From a bacterium (GTDB lineage: Bacteria; UBP4; UBA4092; JAOAEQ01), in the NCBI GenBank assembly GCA_026416715.1, contig JAOAEQ010000001.1:124001-188000 (forward strand): a stretch of DNA of 64,000 nucleotides. The letters are read 5' to 3'. The notes beneath the pieces were generated by a model that was not told the DNA's origin, searched no databases, and worked only from the letters and a program-made list of their open reading frames with translations. Made by a program: the position numbers and the translations under genes. Of the stretch, positions 18,380 to 27,394 are shown in pieces (the stretch's first letter is position 1; every line of letters begins with the position of its first letter).

Positions 18380-18512
18380 TCACCTTCCCACGCCTACGAG
18401 GTTAGCTGACGGGTTCGGGTCGAAAAGTAACCCTATGCTCAATGAGCAATTCACCCCTAAAACTTGGTTCCCCCGTCTCACATAAGTTCGGCGACTGTTA
18501 TCGTGTAGGTTT
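18380..18512 (-). promoter_or_regulatory. c-di-AMP riboswitch (ydaO/yuaA type)
   Basis: On the minus strand the leader contains, in order, GACGGGGGAACCAAG, a GGGGTGAATTG segment, a short hairpin around GCTCATTGAGC, ATAGGGTTAC, then GACCCGAACCCGTCAGC, TAACCTCGTAGGCG and a purine-rich GGGAAGG. These are the conserved blocks of the ydaO/yuaA motif, which binds c-di-AMP and turns off downstream genes. CCTAC near 18509 can pair with GTAGG near 18395 to close the element. About 150 bases separate it from the permease ATG. I could not identify a clear terminator in that stretch. Confidence 0.9.
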
Positions 18513-18520
18513 GATTATAT

Positions 18521-18529
18521 AGTATACCA
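18521..18529 (-). promoter_or_regulatory. Extended -10 promoter for riboswitch transcript
   Basis: Read on the minus strand this is TGG-TATACT, a TGn-extended -10. Transcription would begin around 18513, right at the 5' edge of the riboswitch. I see no good -35 at the right distance, which an extended -10 can tolerate. Confidence 0.5.
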
Positions 18530-18897
18530 TAAATCTATATGTTTTATATATCATTACAGTCAAAACCGGAAATTCAAGACTCAGGGGAGAAATGTATGCA
18601 TAATTGACATTTTGCCATTATAACAGTATAAACAGGCAAAAAAATATTCATTCATATATCTCATTATCACGATGGGTATTTTTAGTATAATTCATTGATA
18701 TTATTATTGTTATTTTGACTTAAAACGGAGTCGGTTTCACCTCAGATTTCTAACAAAATAGCATAGATTTTTCAGGTATATTTTTTGCTTAAGATTATTT
18801 TGAGATTCTATGATTTTATTTCAATGAAATATATAGTTATATTGTTATATAATTGTTATATAATATTATATACTTGCTCTGATGTTTAAGGTGGTCA
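18530..18897. other. AT-rich divergent intergenic region before dnaJ
   Basis: About 370 very AT-rich bases between the riboswitch promoter and dnaJ. I looked for a CIRCE operator (TTAGCACTC-N9-GAGTGCTAA) and found none, so HrcA control of this dnaJ is not supported. Poly-AT runs such as 18840-18870 give many TATAAT-like hexamers but no unambiguous promoter. No gene is seen. Confidence 0.4.
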
Positions 18898-20016
18898 ATG
18901 GCAGCGAAAGATTATTATGCGATATTAGGTGTAGATAAAAATGCTACAGAAGCGCAGATAAAATCTGCGTTCCGTAGACTAGCGAAAAAATACCATCCAG
19001 ACGCCAATCCGAATAATAAATCCGCTGAAGAAAAGTTCAAAGAAATAAATGAAGCGTATGAAGTGTTAAGTGATAAACAGAAACGAGCGCAGTATGACCA
19101 GTTACGGGAAGCGCAATCGCGTGGATTTAGCGGATTCGGGTTTGGCTATGGGCCGGAATATGCTGGATATACTGCTGGCGCTGGTCAATCCGGAGCAAAC
19201 TTCTCATTTTCATTCGATGATTTTGGCCGATTTGGTGGATTAGGTGATATATTCAGTCAGATTTTCGACCGTGGTGAGTTCTCTCGATATCAGCAGTATG
19301 CTCCGCAAAAAGGACAAGATATAGAAACTGAACTCGAAATTCCGTTTCTGCAAGCGATTTCCGGCGGTACCACAGTCATTCAAATTCCACGCTCTGATAC
19401 TTGTTCTACCTGCAGCGGAACCGGATTGCAACCGAGTAGTAGAACTCAGAATTGCCCGCACTGTCATGGAAGAGGAACAGTTCAATTTGCGCACGGTGGT
19501 TTTGCGGTAAGCCGACCATGTCCTTACTGCAATGGACGAGGGAAAATCGGTGGGAATGTATGTTATGATTGTCAGGGACGTGGAGAATCTACCCGAACGC
19601 GAAAACTCCGCATTACCATTCCGCCTGGCGTGGATAATGGAACCCGAATTCGGATTCGCGGGGAAGGAGGACCAGGGATTAGCGGTGGTCCACGCGGTGA
19701 TTTATATGTAACCTTTCGGGTGCAGGGACATGATACGTTCGAACGCAAAGGAAACGATATTTATACCACGGTCAAAATTAGTCTGGCACAAGCGCTACTC
19801 GGTGGCGAAATTGAAGTGCCAACCGTTGATGGCCGAGTCAAAATGAAAATCCCCGCAGGAACCCAGCCCGGAACATTAATGCGCTTGAAAGGAAAAGGTG
19901 TATCCGGCCTTAAGGGTTCCAAAAGGGGTGACCAATTTGTTAAAATAAATGTTGAAATACCTCGGCATCTAACTCCGAAACAACGGAAGTTGATTGAAGA
20001 GTTTAGTAAAGCGTAG
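18898..20016 (+). CDS. dnaJ: Chaperone DnaJ (type I Hsp40)
   Basis: A 372-residue DnaJ with the J-domain at residues 4-70 (HPD at 33-35), a Gly/Phe-rich linker at about 75-140, four CxxCxGxG zinc repeats ([32 protein letters not shown]) and the C-terminal peptide-binding domains. It delivers substrates to DnaK and stimulates its ATPase. dnaK and grpE are not adjacent; instead the gene heads a cluster with an HtrA protease, a truncated J-protein and a baeRF protein. The linker is unusually Tyr- and Ala-rich ([10 protein letters not shown]). Confidence 0.93.
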   Translation: MAAKDYYAILGVDKNATEAQIKSAFRRLAKKYHPDANPNNKSAEEKFKEINEAYEVLSDKQKRAQYDQLREAQSRGFSGFGFGYGPEYAGYTAGAGQSGANFSFSFDDFGRFGGLGDIFSQIFDRGEFSRYQQYAPQKGQDIETELEIPFLQAISGGTTVIQIPRSDTCSTCSGTGLQPSSRTQNCPHCHGRGTVQFAHGGFAVSRPCPYCNGRGKIGGNVCYDCQGRGESTRTRKLRITIPPGVDNGTRIRIRGEGGPGISGGPRGDLYVTFRVQGHDTFERKGNDIYTTVKISLAQALLGGEIEVPTVDGRVKMKIPAGTQPGTLMRLKGKGVSGLKGSKRGDQFVKINVEIPRHLTPKQRKLIEEFSKA

Positions 20017-20080
20017 CCATGATAAATTGAAATAAAATACTATAATCTAATCTACCATTATCTAACAAAGGAAAAACAAT

Positions 20081-21589
20081 ATGAATACTCTGTTGAATAA
20101 ATTTGGAAAAGCACAAACGGTTTTATTGGTTATCATCTTGTTACTTATTGGCGGTTTGGCAGGTGGAGCGTTGGTATACATATCCGTGTTTAAAAATATT
20201 GGGAAAACCGCTGCGGTAATGCATCAGCCGACTCTGGTATTTCCGAGCGGTTCTTCAATGCAATCGTTTGCGCCGATTGTCGCTGCGGTTAAACCAGCGG
20301 TGGTTAATATTCATACTGAACAGATAATCAAATCGCCGTTCCGGGGAATACGAAACCCATTCGGTCGTGACCCGTTTTTTGAAGAATTTTTTGGTGAAGA
20401 TTTTTTCCGTCGGTTTTTTGATGACCAATGGCGTGATTCGAAAGTCACCAACCTTGGTTCCGGTGTGATAATCGACCCTGCTGGGTATATTTTAACCAAT
20501 AACCATGTAGTCGACCGAGCGGATAAGATTAGCGTCAAACTTGCTGACGGTACTCTGTATAAAGCTGAAATCGTTGGGAAAGACCCGAAAACAGACATTG
20601 CGGTACTCAAAATTACTCGCATTGGCGGCGGATTTCCGGTAGCAAAACTCGGTGACTCGGATACGATTAATGTCGGTGATTATGTGCTGGCTATCGGTAT
20701 TCCTTTTGGATTATCGGAAACTGTGACCCACGGGATTATTAGCGCACTTGGTCGGCGCGGATTCGGCGTTGCGGATTATGAAGATTTTATCCAAACCGAT
20801 GCGCCGATTAATCCAGGTAACAGCGGGGGACCGCTGGTAAATATGAAAGGGGAAGTGATTGGAATAAATACTTTTATTGTTACCCAAGGGGCGCCGCAGA
20901 GTGCTGGAGTTGGATTCGCTATTCCGTCAAATATTGCACGGAAGGTTTATATTGACCTGCGCGCTAAAGGAAAAGTTGTTCGTGGATATCTTGGCGTCGG
21001 ATTACAAGATTTAACCCCGGAATTAGCGCAACATTTTGGTGTTAAACAGGGAGTATTGATAACGAATGTCTGGGAGAACAGTCCGGCAGCAAAAATTGGA
21101 TTGAAACCTGATGATGTAATCATTCGGTTTGATGGAAAAGCAATTAAAAACGGGAGTGAACTTAGAAATCTAGTCGGCAATACGCCGGTCGGGAAAAAAG
21201 TTGAACTGGAAATATGGCGCGACCATAAAGCATATAAATTTCAAGTGACTATTGCGGAGATGCCAACTGAACTGTCTACGACCCAACCTGAAGCCAGTGA
21301 AACAGTTCCTGATAAATTAGGGCTAACTGTGAAAAACATTACGCCTGAGATAGCGCGTGAACTGAATTTACGTCGAACCAGTGGAGTTGTTATTATTGAT
21401 ATAGACTCTAGCAGTCCTGCTAGTGATATCTTGCAACCGGGTGATGTTCTCTTGAAAATTAATGATATTGAAATTAACACTATTGCGGATTACAACCGGG
21501 CGCTTGCCAAACTTAAAAAAGGTGATACGGTAATATTACGCATTTATCGCGATGGTGGTTATCTTTATGTAACTATCCAGTTGGAGTAA
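20081..21589 (+). CDS. degP: Periplasmic serine protease HtrA/DegP with two PDZ domains
   Basis: A 502-residue HtrA protease. An N-terminal uncleaved or signal helix (residues 13-37) leads to the trypsin-like domain with catalytic His142 (TNNHVVD), Asp172 (PKTDIAVLK) and Ser248 (NPGNSGGPL). PDZ1 begins near residue 300 (GYLGVGLQDL) and PDZ2 near 410 (KLGLTVKNI). It degrades or refolds damaged envelope proteins. The Phe/Asp/Glu-rich insert at about 95-118 matches the Q-linker/LA-loop region of DegP. It follows dnaJ by 64 bases and is probably cotranscribed. Confidence 0.92.
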   Translation: MNTLLNKFGKAQTVLLVIILLLIGGLAGGALVYISVFKNIGKTAAVMHQPTLVFPSGSSMQSFAPIVAAVKPAVVNIHTEQIIKSPFRGIRNPFGRDPFFEEFFGEDFFRRFFDDQWRDSKVTNLGSGVIIDPAGYILTNNHVVDRADKISVKLADGTLYKAEIVGKDPKTDIAVLKITRIGGGFPVAKLGDSDTINVGDYVLAIGIPFGLSETVTHGIISALGRRGFGVADYEDFIQTDAPINPGNSGGPLVNMKGEVIGINTFIVTQGAPQSAGVGFAIPSNIARKVYIDLRAKGKVVRGYLGVGLQDLTPELAQHFGVKQGVLITNVWENSPAAKIGLKPDDVIIRFDGKAIKNGSELRNLVGNTPVGKKVELEIWRDHKAYKFQVTIAEMPTELSTTQPEASETVPDKLGLTVKNITPEIARELNLRRTSGVVIIDIDSSSPASDILQPGDVLLKINDIEINTIADYNRALAKLKKGDTVILRIYRDGGYLYVTIQLE

Positions 21590-21703
21590 TCTGCAAATAG
21601 TGCTAAGCTATATCCCAATACGTAAACGGATTTAAGCGGATCCAAACGGATAGAATATCTATCGGTATGAATCTGTAAAAATCCGGTTGAATCATGATAA
21701 TCT

Positions 21704-22285
21704 ATGCCTAAAAAGAAAGACTATTATCGGACGCTCGGGGTCAAACCGGATGCGGATTTAAAAACGATTAAATCCGCATACCGAAAATTAGCGAAAGAAT
21801 ATCATCCGGATCGGCATACTGGAAGTAAATCGAAAGCGTGGGAAGAAAAATTTAAAGAAGTCCAGGAAGCTTACGAAACGTTGAGTGATGCCCAGAAACG
21901 AAAGCAATATGATGAACAGCGGCTAGCCCAACATATTTCATCGTATCCGGTTGCAAGTTCGGTGGATGAAGTGTTTGATGTTTTCCCATTCGATGAATTT
22001 GATTTTGATTGGGATGACGAAATTATTGCTGAAAATTTCTCGTTTTCGCATTTCACGCATACGGAAGATTTAGAGATTATCCTAACTCCAGCTGAAGCGA
22101 GAACAGGGGGGGTTCTCCCAATAGATTTACCGGCATATTTCGGATTTGGATTTTGGAGTAGTCCATATTCGCGGCATCAGTTCATACTCAATATTCCTGC
22201 TGGCGTTGAAGATGGAACGAGACAAGACGTCTATCTTGCTGACTGTGACCTCTGGCTGCGGGTACGTTATCGCATAAAAAAATAA
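21704..22285 (+). CDS. Short J-domain protein with vestigial C-terminal domain
   Basis: A 193-residue protein. The N-terminal J-domain is intact ([19 protein letters not shown] near residue 36, [21 protein letters not shown]). It is followed by an acidic Asp/Glu/Phe stretch in place of the Gly/Phe linker, and then only a fragment of the DnaJ C-terminal domain ([11 protein letters not shown]..., [14 protein letters not shown]). The zinc-finger domain and the second C-terminal domain are absent. It should still stimulate a DnaK ATPase but cannot bind clients like full DnaJ. The ATG at 21704 lacks a strong Shine-Dalgarno sequence. Confidence 0.85.
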   Translation: MPKKKDYYRTLGVKPDADLKTIKSAYRKLAKEYHPDRHTGSKSKAWEEKFKEVQEAYETLSDAQKRKQYDEQRLAQHISSYPVASSVDEVFDVFPFDEFDFDWDDEIIAENFSFSHFTHTEDLEIILTPAEARTGGVLPIDLPAYFGFGFWSSPYSRHQFILNIPAGVEDGTRQDVYLADCDLWLRVRYRIKK

Positions 22286-22391
22286 CCGCCATAGTGGTAA
22301 TCCGCAAAATCATAGTAAGTAATTGGAGTAGTCCTTTTGAATAATTAGACCGGTGGTCATTGATACTTCGACACATTCGGAGGTGTAGCTT

Positions 22392-23531
22392 ATGCTCATT
22401 ACTCGCCAGCACGTTCAGGAATTATCTTCATTCTCTGGAAATAAATTTCCGGTAACCTCGTGTTATCTCAATACTACACACAAACAAACTCCGCAAAAAA
22501 CTTACATAACTACGGCAAAAGATTTAATCAAATCATCGTTAGCTACGCTCGATGAAAAAAATTTATCTGCTGAACAGCGAAAATCCGTTGAGTCTGACTG
22601 CAAACGAATCTCGCGATATATAACGTCGGAGTTTACTCCAAATAAAACGCGGGGAGTAGCACTATTTTCATCTAGCGGAAATAATTTTTGGCAGGTATTC
22701 CAACTTCCATGTCCGTTCCCCAATGAATTGGTTATTGATGCAAAACCATACATTCAACCGATGGTACGTATGCTCGATGAATATGAACGATACTGTGTCG
22801 TTTTGGTCAATAAAGAAAAAGCGCGGATCTTTATTGTTTATCTCGGGCAAATAGAAGAATATACCTCCCTGTTTGATGAAGTCCCCAAAAAGGTTCGACG
22901 CCCAGGTTGGGCTTCCGGTGCAGCGTCACATGTGGAACGGCATATCCAGTATCATGTTCATTTGCATCTGAAACACACCGCTGATGTTCTCTGGTCATAT
23001 TATAAAAAGGAACCGTTCGACCGTCTCATTATCGGTGGAACGAAAGAAATTCTATCGGATTTCGAACGGGCGCTGCATAGTTATCTCCAACAACGGATTG
23101 CCGGAAGATTGAATTTAGAACTTACCGCATCGATTGAACAGGTACTCGAACAATCGCTAGCGGTGGAACAGAAAATTGAACGCGCTGCGGAAGCGAAACT
23201 AGTTGCTAAATTACTTGAAGGACAACAGACCAATCAGTTTACGGTTACCGGAATTTCGGATACGCTGTTAGCGTTACAGGAAGATAAAGTCCATACCTTA
23301 ATTATCGCTGACGGATTCAAAAAATCGGGGTATAAATGTTTGCATTGCGGATATTTTAATATTGATAATGGAAATTGCCCGTTCTGTTCAGAAAAAATGC
23401 AACCGATTACGGATGTGGTCGAAGAAGCGGTTAAACTTGCAATAAAACAGAACTGCGAAATTGAATATGTTGTCGGGCATCCAATTATGCCAGAACTCGG
23501 AAACATCGGCGCTTTACTCCGATTTCAATGA
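22392..23531 (+). CDS. baeRF-family (bacterial eRF1-like) protein with zinc ribbon
   Basis: A 379-residue protein resembling the bacterial archaeo-eukaryotic release factor families (baeRF, probably the family-10 type). The central part has VLVNKEKARIFIVYLGQIEEY, an arch of basic residues (PKKVRRPGWASG), and HVERHIQYHVHLHLKHTADVLW. A C-terminal C-x2-C...C-x2-C zinc ribbon (CLHC, CPFC) and an L7Ae-like ending (IEYVVGHPIMPELGNIGALLRF) follow. Relatives of eRF1/Vms1 are proposed to act on ribosomes or peptidyl-tRNA. It ends the dnaJ-degP cluster, which suggests a quality-control role. The exact subfamily is my inference. Confidence 0.75.
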   Translation: MLITRQHVQELSSFSGNKFPVTSCYLNTTHKQTPQKTYITTAKDLIKSSLATLDEKNLSAEQRKSVESDCKRISRYITSEFTPNKTRGVALFSSSGNNFWQVFQLPCPFPNELVIDAKPYIQPMVRMLDEYERYCVVLVNKEKARIFIVYLGQIEEYTSLFDEVPKKVRRPGWASGAASHVERHIQYHVHLHLKHTADVLWSYYKKEPFDRLIIGGTKEILSDFERALHSYLQQRIAGRLNLELTASIEQVLEQSLAVEQKIERAAEAKLVAKLLEGQQTNQFTVTGISDTLLALQEDKVHTLIIADGFKKSGYKCLHCGYFNIDNGNCPFCSEKMQPITDVVEEAVKLAIKQNCEIEYVVGHPIMPELGNIGALLRFQ

Positions 23532-23657
23532 TCATAATCTTAGTTCAGGATACGACTATATGCGATAACTCAAGAAATTAGTCTTGGCTATTGCATGACG
23601 ACAGATACAACATCAATGTAACAGTGGTTGTCGGTTCAATCTTTTTCTTCAAAAAAC

Positions 23658-23686
23658 TTGTCAATTTATATTAAGTGCGCTATACT
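23658..23686 (+). promoter_or_regulatory. Strong sigma-70 promoter for a structured RNA
   Basis: TTGTCA at 23658-23663 and TATACT at 23681-23686 are separated by exactly 17 bases. The predicted start is around 23693. No coding frame follows; instead a structured RNA ends in an intrinsic terminator. Confidence 0.75.
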
Positions 23687-23692
23687 AAATGA

Positions 23693-23898
23693 AACGATTT
23701 AGGGATGTGAGGGGAGCATTGATAAGCAGACCTATATTAAAAATACGAAATCCTTGAGATTGGAACTCGAGGTGATGCAGAATCATGCCTCCCTAAACAA
23801 AGAAACAGGTTCATACAACCAATTCAACTAACCCGCTTTTTCTTCCGGTAGAAAATTTATGCTACCGAAAAAATGAAAAGGCGGGTTTTTGTTTTTTA
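23693..23898 (+). ncRNA. Candidate small structured RNA of about 205 nt (6S-like rod)
   Basis: From the promoter start to the terminator there is no plausible reading frame. TTTAGGGA (23698-23705) pairs with TCCCTAAA (23790-23797). Inside, GCAT/ATGC and GAT/ATC (23716-23723 with 23782-23788) continue the rod across an asymmetric bubble of ten unpaired bases on the 5' side. CCTTGAG/CTCGAGG (23752-23758, 23766-23772) caps it. A single-stranded tail and a terminator follow. Size, rod shape and bubble recall 6S RNA, but I see no diagnostic sequence, and SRP and tmRNA signatures are absent. Confidence 0.6.
23829..23898 (+). terminator. Intrinsic terminator of the candidate ncRNA
   Basis: ACCCGC at 23831-23836 pairs with GCGGGT at 23881-23886. 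An inner stem CGGTAG/CTACCG lies at 23846-23851 and 23862-23867, and the polypyrimidine and polypurine flanks between them can extend pairing. A run of T (TTTTTGTTTTTT) follows at once, which is a classic rho-independent terminator. Confidence 0.88.
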
Positions 23899-24024
23899 TG
23901 GTTTTGTAGGAGGTAAGGAGGTGTAACGGCAAGGACGAATTCCCCAATACTGAGTGCTGAGTTTTACCTAAAACCTTTAAATAGATTGAGCATGTAAAAC
24001 TTAGGACTTCAGACAGCCGAAACT

Positions 24025-24273
24025 ATGAACCCACGTGATATAAGCATTTTCCGTGATGTTGAACGTAAGCTGGATAAAGAAGGGGTGGATTTAGCACATA
24101 TCGATGTTCTGGTACATCGCGGTGAAGTAACTTTAACTGGGCATTTCATGGACCGCATATCACATCGAGATTTAACGGATTTAGAAATTAACCGAATTAA
24201 ACAAATTCTGTTGCATATCCCCGGCGTTTCAGAAGTAATCATCCATCAAGCGAAAGCCAGCGCGTTTGTCTAA
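24025..24273 (+). CDS. Small BON-domain protein
   Basis: An 82-residue protein that is almost entirely one BON-like domain. It shows a conserved Gly in VLVHRGEVTLTGHF, then RISHRDLTDLEINRIKQILLHIPGVSEVI, the two-strand, helix, strand pattern of the family. BON domains usually bind phospholipid or partner proteins in the periplasm (OsmY), but this one has no signal peptide, so it is probably cytoplasmic. It is preceded by the ncRNA terminator and has no clear Shine-Dalgarno sequence. Confidence 0.72.
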   Translation: MNPRDISIFRDVERKLDKEGVDLAHIDVLVHRGEVTLTGHFMDRISHRDLTDLEINRIKQILLHIPGVSEVIIHQAKASAFV

Positions 24274-24414
24274 TCATCATTCTATATTTTATAATTATTA
24301 TTGATATTATTAATTATGCAGCTGACTTGAATCCGAACTCTATCGGAATTCAGATAGTATCATCTATTGTTCGGTCATATTTAAGTCAGCTGATTATTTA
24401 ACTGGAGGGTTTCA

Positions 24415-24936
24415 ATGGATTTCTATGAAGCGCTAAAAGTTCGAAAAAGTGTCCGAAAATATTTAGATAAACCTGTTGAACCATCGAAACTTAACCGGAT
24501 TCTTGAAGCAGCACGAATCGCACCGTCTGGATGCAATGCGCAACCCTGGAAATTTATTCTGGTGACCGACCCGGAATTGAAACAGAAATTAGTTGCCGCA
24601 TGTCGAAATCAAAAGTTTATCGCTGAAGCGAATCTGGTTATTATCGCCTGCGGTAATCCTGAACTTGCCTATCCTCGGCAGGGCGGATATATGAACGCAT
24701 TTCCGATAGATGTAGCGATTGCGGTCGAACATCTCTGTCTCGCTGCCGCTGTTGAAGGACTTGGCACCTGTTGGATTGGTGCATTTGATGAACAAGAAGT
24801 GAAAAAAATCTTGCGGATCCCCGACCCATGGCGAGTCGTAGCGTTAACTCCGCTCGGCTATCCTGCGGAAACACCGCCTGACCGGGGCAGAAAACCGCTG
24901 GGCGAAATAACATGTCAAAATAAATGGAAGGAGTAA
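24415..24936 (+). CDS. Nitroreductase-family FMN oxidoreductase
   Basis: A 173-residue nitroreductase with the FMN-binding RKSVRKYLDKPVE at the N-terminus, the IAPSGCNAQPWKFILV substrate/FMN loop and the GLGTCWIGAFDE motif. Such short anaerobe-type nitroreductases reduce nitro or quinone compounds, or serve as flavin-linked electron sinks. A good GGAGGG Shine-Dalgarno site precedes the ATG. The secreted repeat protein follows after 7 bases, so the two are probably cotranscribed although no functional link is evident. Confidence 0.88.
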   Translation: MDFYEALKVRKSVRKYLDKPVEPSKLNRILEAARIAPSGCNAQPWKFILVTDPELKQKLVAACRNQKFIAEANLVIIACGNPELAYPRQGGYMNAFPIDVAIAVEHLCLAAAVEGLGTCWIGAFDEQEVKKILRIPDPWRVVALTPLGYPAETPPDRGRKPLGEITCQNKWKE

Positions 24937-24943
24937 TTTTATT

Positions 24944-27394
24944 ATGATTAGACTTCTTTTTCACAGGATTTACTTTATCTGGTTCTTCTTGTATTCATTG
25001 TTTATCTTTATAGGCTTTGGCTACGGATTCGATTTGAGTTCTCTTCTAATTACTTCTTGGAAACCATTGGCTACCCCGAATATTTATTCTGGTAGCACAT
25101 CGGTTGGTTTCGGTGCGGGACAGCAGGAATACGCTTTTGCGGTTGACCGGAACGGTTATCCCCATATAGTTTATGCAGTCAGTGATTTTGGCAATTGGGA
25201 AATTTATTATGTTTACTGGAATGGATCGGTCTGGACGACACGTGGGACAGGTAAAATTAGCAATACTTTGGGAATTTCAAAATATCCGAGTATCACGCTA
25301 GATAAGAATGATTTCCCTTATATTGCTTGGACGGAGATTCCCGTAGGAACGACTGGACTCAATAGAAGATTTTGGTCATTTAATAAATGGATGGAATACA
25401 CTGAATCAGGAAGCCAGATTTATTTAATCCGATGGGACGGCACGAATTGGGTTACGGTAGGCGAAGATAGTAACATTAGCAAAACTACTGCGCGTGCATC
25501 AGAACCTTATCTTACAATAAATTCGCAAGATAATCTATGTATAATTTGGAAAGAAGATTTCGGAGACTATACTGAGTTACAATATCGGGAATGGACAGGA
25601 ACAATATGGACTACACAATTTCCTTTTTTATTTGAAAGTCGTTCACCTTATATTTTTAATCACCAAATACAGTTCGACTCGAACGATACTCCTCATCTCG
25701 TTTGGCATGGTGGAAACAAAATATTTTATGCATATTTGCAGAATACAGCATGGATTGTCGACAGTTCATTATGTAACGAATTTTTTTATTCAAACCAACC
25801 TTCGCTTGCCTTAACCAAATCTGGAAATCCTTGTATTGCTTGGGTAGTGAGTAGTAGTGCGTATCATGCTCAGATTGTTTATCGTGAATGGAATGGTTCA
25901 ATATGGACTACGAAGGGAAATCTATTCTTAACCGATCCCGCTTGTTTTTCTGCATATCCGAGTCTGGCATTAGATACCGATGATCAACCGCATATTTCGT
26001 GGTGGCATAATTCAAATGGCGATGGTGAGGTTTATTATCAATATTGGAATGGTTCTATCTGGACGACGTTAGGAAAAATTAACATTAGTAATAATCCGAC
26101 CTATTCCGAAAGCCCACGACTCGTTATAGATAAATTTAATCGGTCGCATATACTCTGGCAAAATGAAAATGCTGCAACTGAAATATTAGCATATAAATAC
26201 TGGACTGGTTCACATTGGACGACACGTGGAGGATCATTATATATCACACCTGTACCAATTCGTGCAGGTCTCGGTATGCATGGGTTAGCAACTGACATAC
26301 ATGGTCATCCACATTTAGTCTGGTCTGATTATCTGAATGGGAATTTGGAAATTTGTTATCTCGAATGGAACGGTTCAATCTGGACAACGAAGGGAACTTC
26401 GATTAATATCAGTCAAACTCCGGCTGATTCTAGAAATCCGTGTTTAGTTTTAGATAATTTTGATAATCCCCATATTGCCTGGCAAGAAGGGAATATTGAT
26501 TCCGAACAAATCTATTATGTAAAATGGAACGGATCGGTCTGGACCACGTTAGGAACTTCTCGCAATATCAGTCAAAGTACGGGAATAGCTTTAAGTCCTT
26601 CACTTGCATTAGATAAGCTCGGGTATCCGCATATCGCTTGGATGGATAGTGCTTCCGGAAATTTCGATATCTATTATCGGAAATGGACTGGAACCGATTG
26701 GTCAAACAGCGAAAATATAACAAGGAGTTCTGCACCATCATATCAACCTTCGTTAGCAGTAGATACAAATAGCTACCCCCATCTCGCTTGGTTAGAACAT
26801 CTACCTGGAACTATTCCCGGGGGAAGCGGAGAAATCTATTATCAATTTTGGAATGGTTCAGTTTGGACTACCTTAGCTAATTTAAATATTAGTCAAACAC
26901 ACGATTCCTGGTCGTATTCCCAATTACCTTCACTTTGCTTAGATTCAAGGGGATATCCCCATGTAGTTTGGAGTGAAGTAACCTTCCTTGGAACAGAACA
27001 AGTATATTACCGAGAATGGAATGGAACCCATTGGGTAACACGCGGTTCATTGAATATCAGTAGTACTGTGGGTAATGCACGTTCACCATGTTTGGCGCTC
27101 GATACGATTGGTTATCCACATATTGCTTGGTACGATACATCTTCAGGAAACAAAGAGATATATTACAAATACTGGAACGGCAATTCATGGACGAGTCTTA
27201 ATGACCTAAATATCAGCCATACCTCTGGGGGTTCAGAATGGCCAGCACTTTCACTCGACCAGAATGGGCTACCACATATCGCTTGGAATGATTGGACTCC
27301 CGGTGTATTCAGCATATACTATTTGGAATGGCATCCTACTCGGATAGAAACTACATTCTGGGAATCACTTCATGAAAGTTTACTGCTTAAGTAA
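24944..27394 (+). CDS. Secreted 14-repeat beta-propeller-like protein
   Basis: An 816-residue protein with an N-terminal signal peptide (hydrophobic to about residue 28). The rest is about 14 units of 50-58 residues, each with the pattern I-Y-Y-x-x-W-N-G-S-x-W-T-T...N-I-S, then P-S-L-A-L-D-x-x-G-x-P-H-I-A-W. The Asp/Gly turn and Trp-rich strands suggest propeller blades, possibly two seven-bladed domains. No catalytic residues or anchor domain are recognisable. A related seven-unit protein lies at 47406-48506. The last 15 bases overlap tail-to-tail with the radical SAM gene on the other strand. Confidence 0.8.
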   Translation: MIRLLFHRIYFIWFFLYSLFIFIGFGYGFDLSSLLITSWKPLATPNIYSGSTSVGFGAGQQEYAFAVDRNGYPHIVYAVSDFGNWEIYYVYWNGSVWTTRGTGKISNTLGISKYPSITLDKNDFPYIAWTEIPVGTTGLNRRFWSFNKWMEYTESGSQIYLIRWDGTNWVTVGEDSNISKTTARASEPYLTINSQDNLCIIWKEDFGDYTELQYREWTGTIWTTQFPFLFESRSPYIFNHQIQFDSNDTPHLVWHGGNKIFYAYLQNTAWIVDSSLCNEFFYSNQPSLALTKSGNPCIAWVVSSSAYHAQIVYREWNGSIWTTKGNLFLTDPACFSAYPSLALDTDDQPHISWWHNSNGDGEVYYQYWNGSIWTTLGKINISNNPTYSESPRLVIDKFNRSHILWQNENAATEILAYKYWTGSHWTTRGGSLYITPVPIRAGLGMHGLATDIHGHPHLVWSDYLNGNLEICYLEWNGSIWTTKGTSINISQTPADSRNPCLVLDNFDNPHIAWQEGNIDSEQIYYVKWNGSVWTTLGTSRNISQSTGIALSPSLALDKLGYPHIAWMDSASGNFDIYYRKWTGTDWSNSENITRSSAPSYQPSLAVDTNSYPHLAWLEHLPGTIPGGSGEIYYQFWNGSVWTTLANLNISQTHDSWSYSQLPSLCLDSRGYPHVVWSEVTFLGTEQVYYREWNGTHWVTRGSLNISSTVGNARSPCLALDTIGYPHIAWYDTSSGNKEIYYKYWNGNSWTSLNDLNISHTSGGSEWPALSLDQNGLPHIAWNDWTPGVFSIYYLEWHPTRIETTFWESLHESLLLK

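Noticed and set aside
18530-18897. Possible CIRCE heat-shock operator before dnaJ
   Set aside because: No TTAGCACTC-N9-GAGTGCTAA-like inverted repeat was found.
23693-23898. The structured RNA could be a riboswitch for the BON gene
   Set aside because: The strong terminator directly follows, no aptamer signature (GEMM, cobalamin, SAM, c-di-AMP) was recognised and the BON gene lies well downstream.
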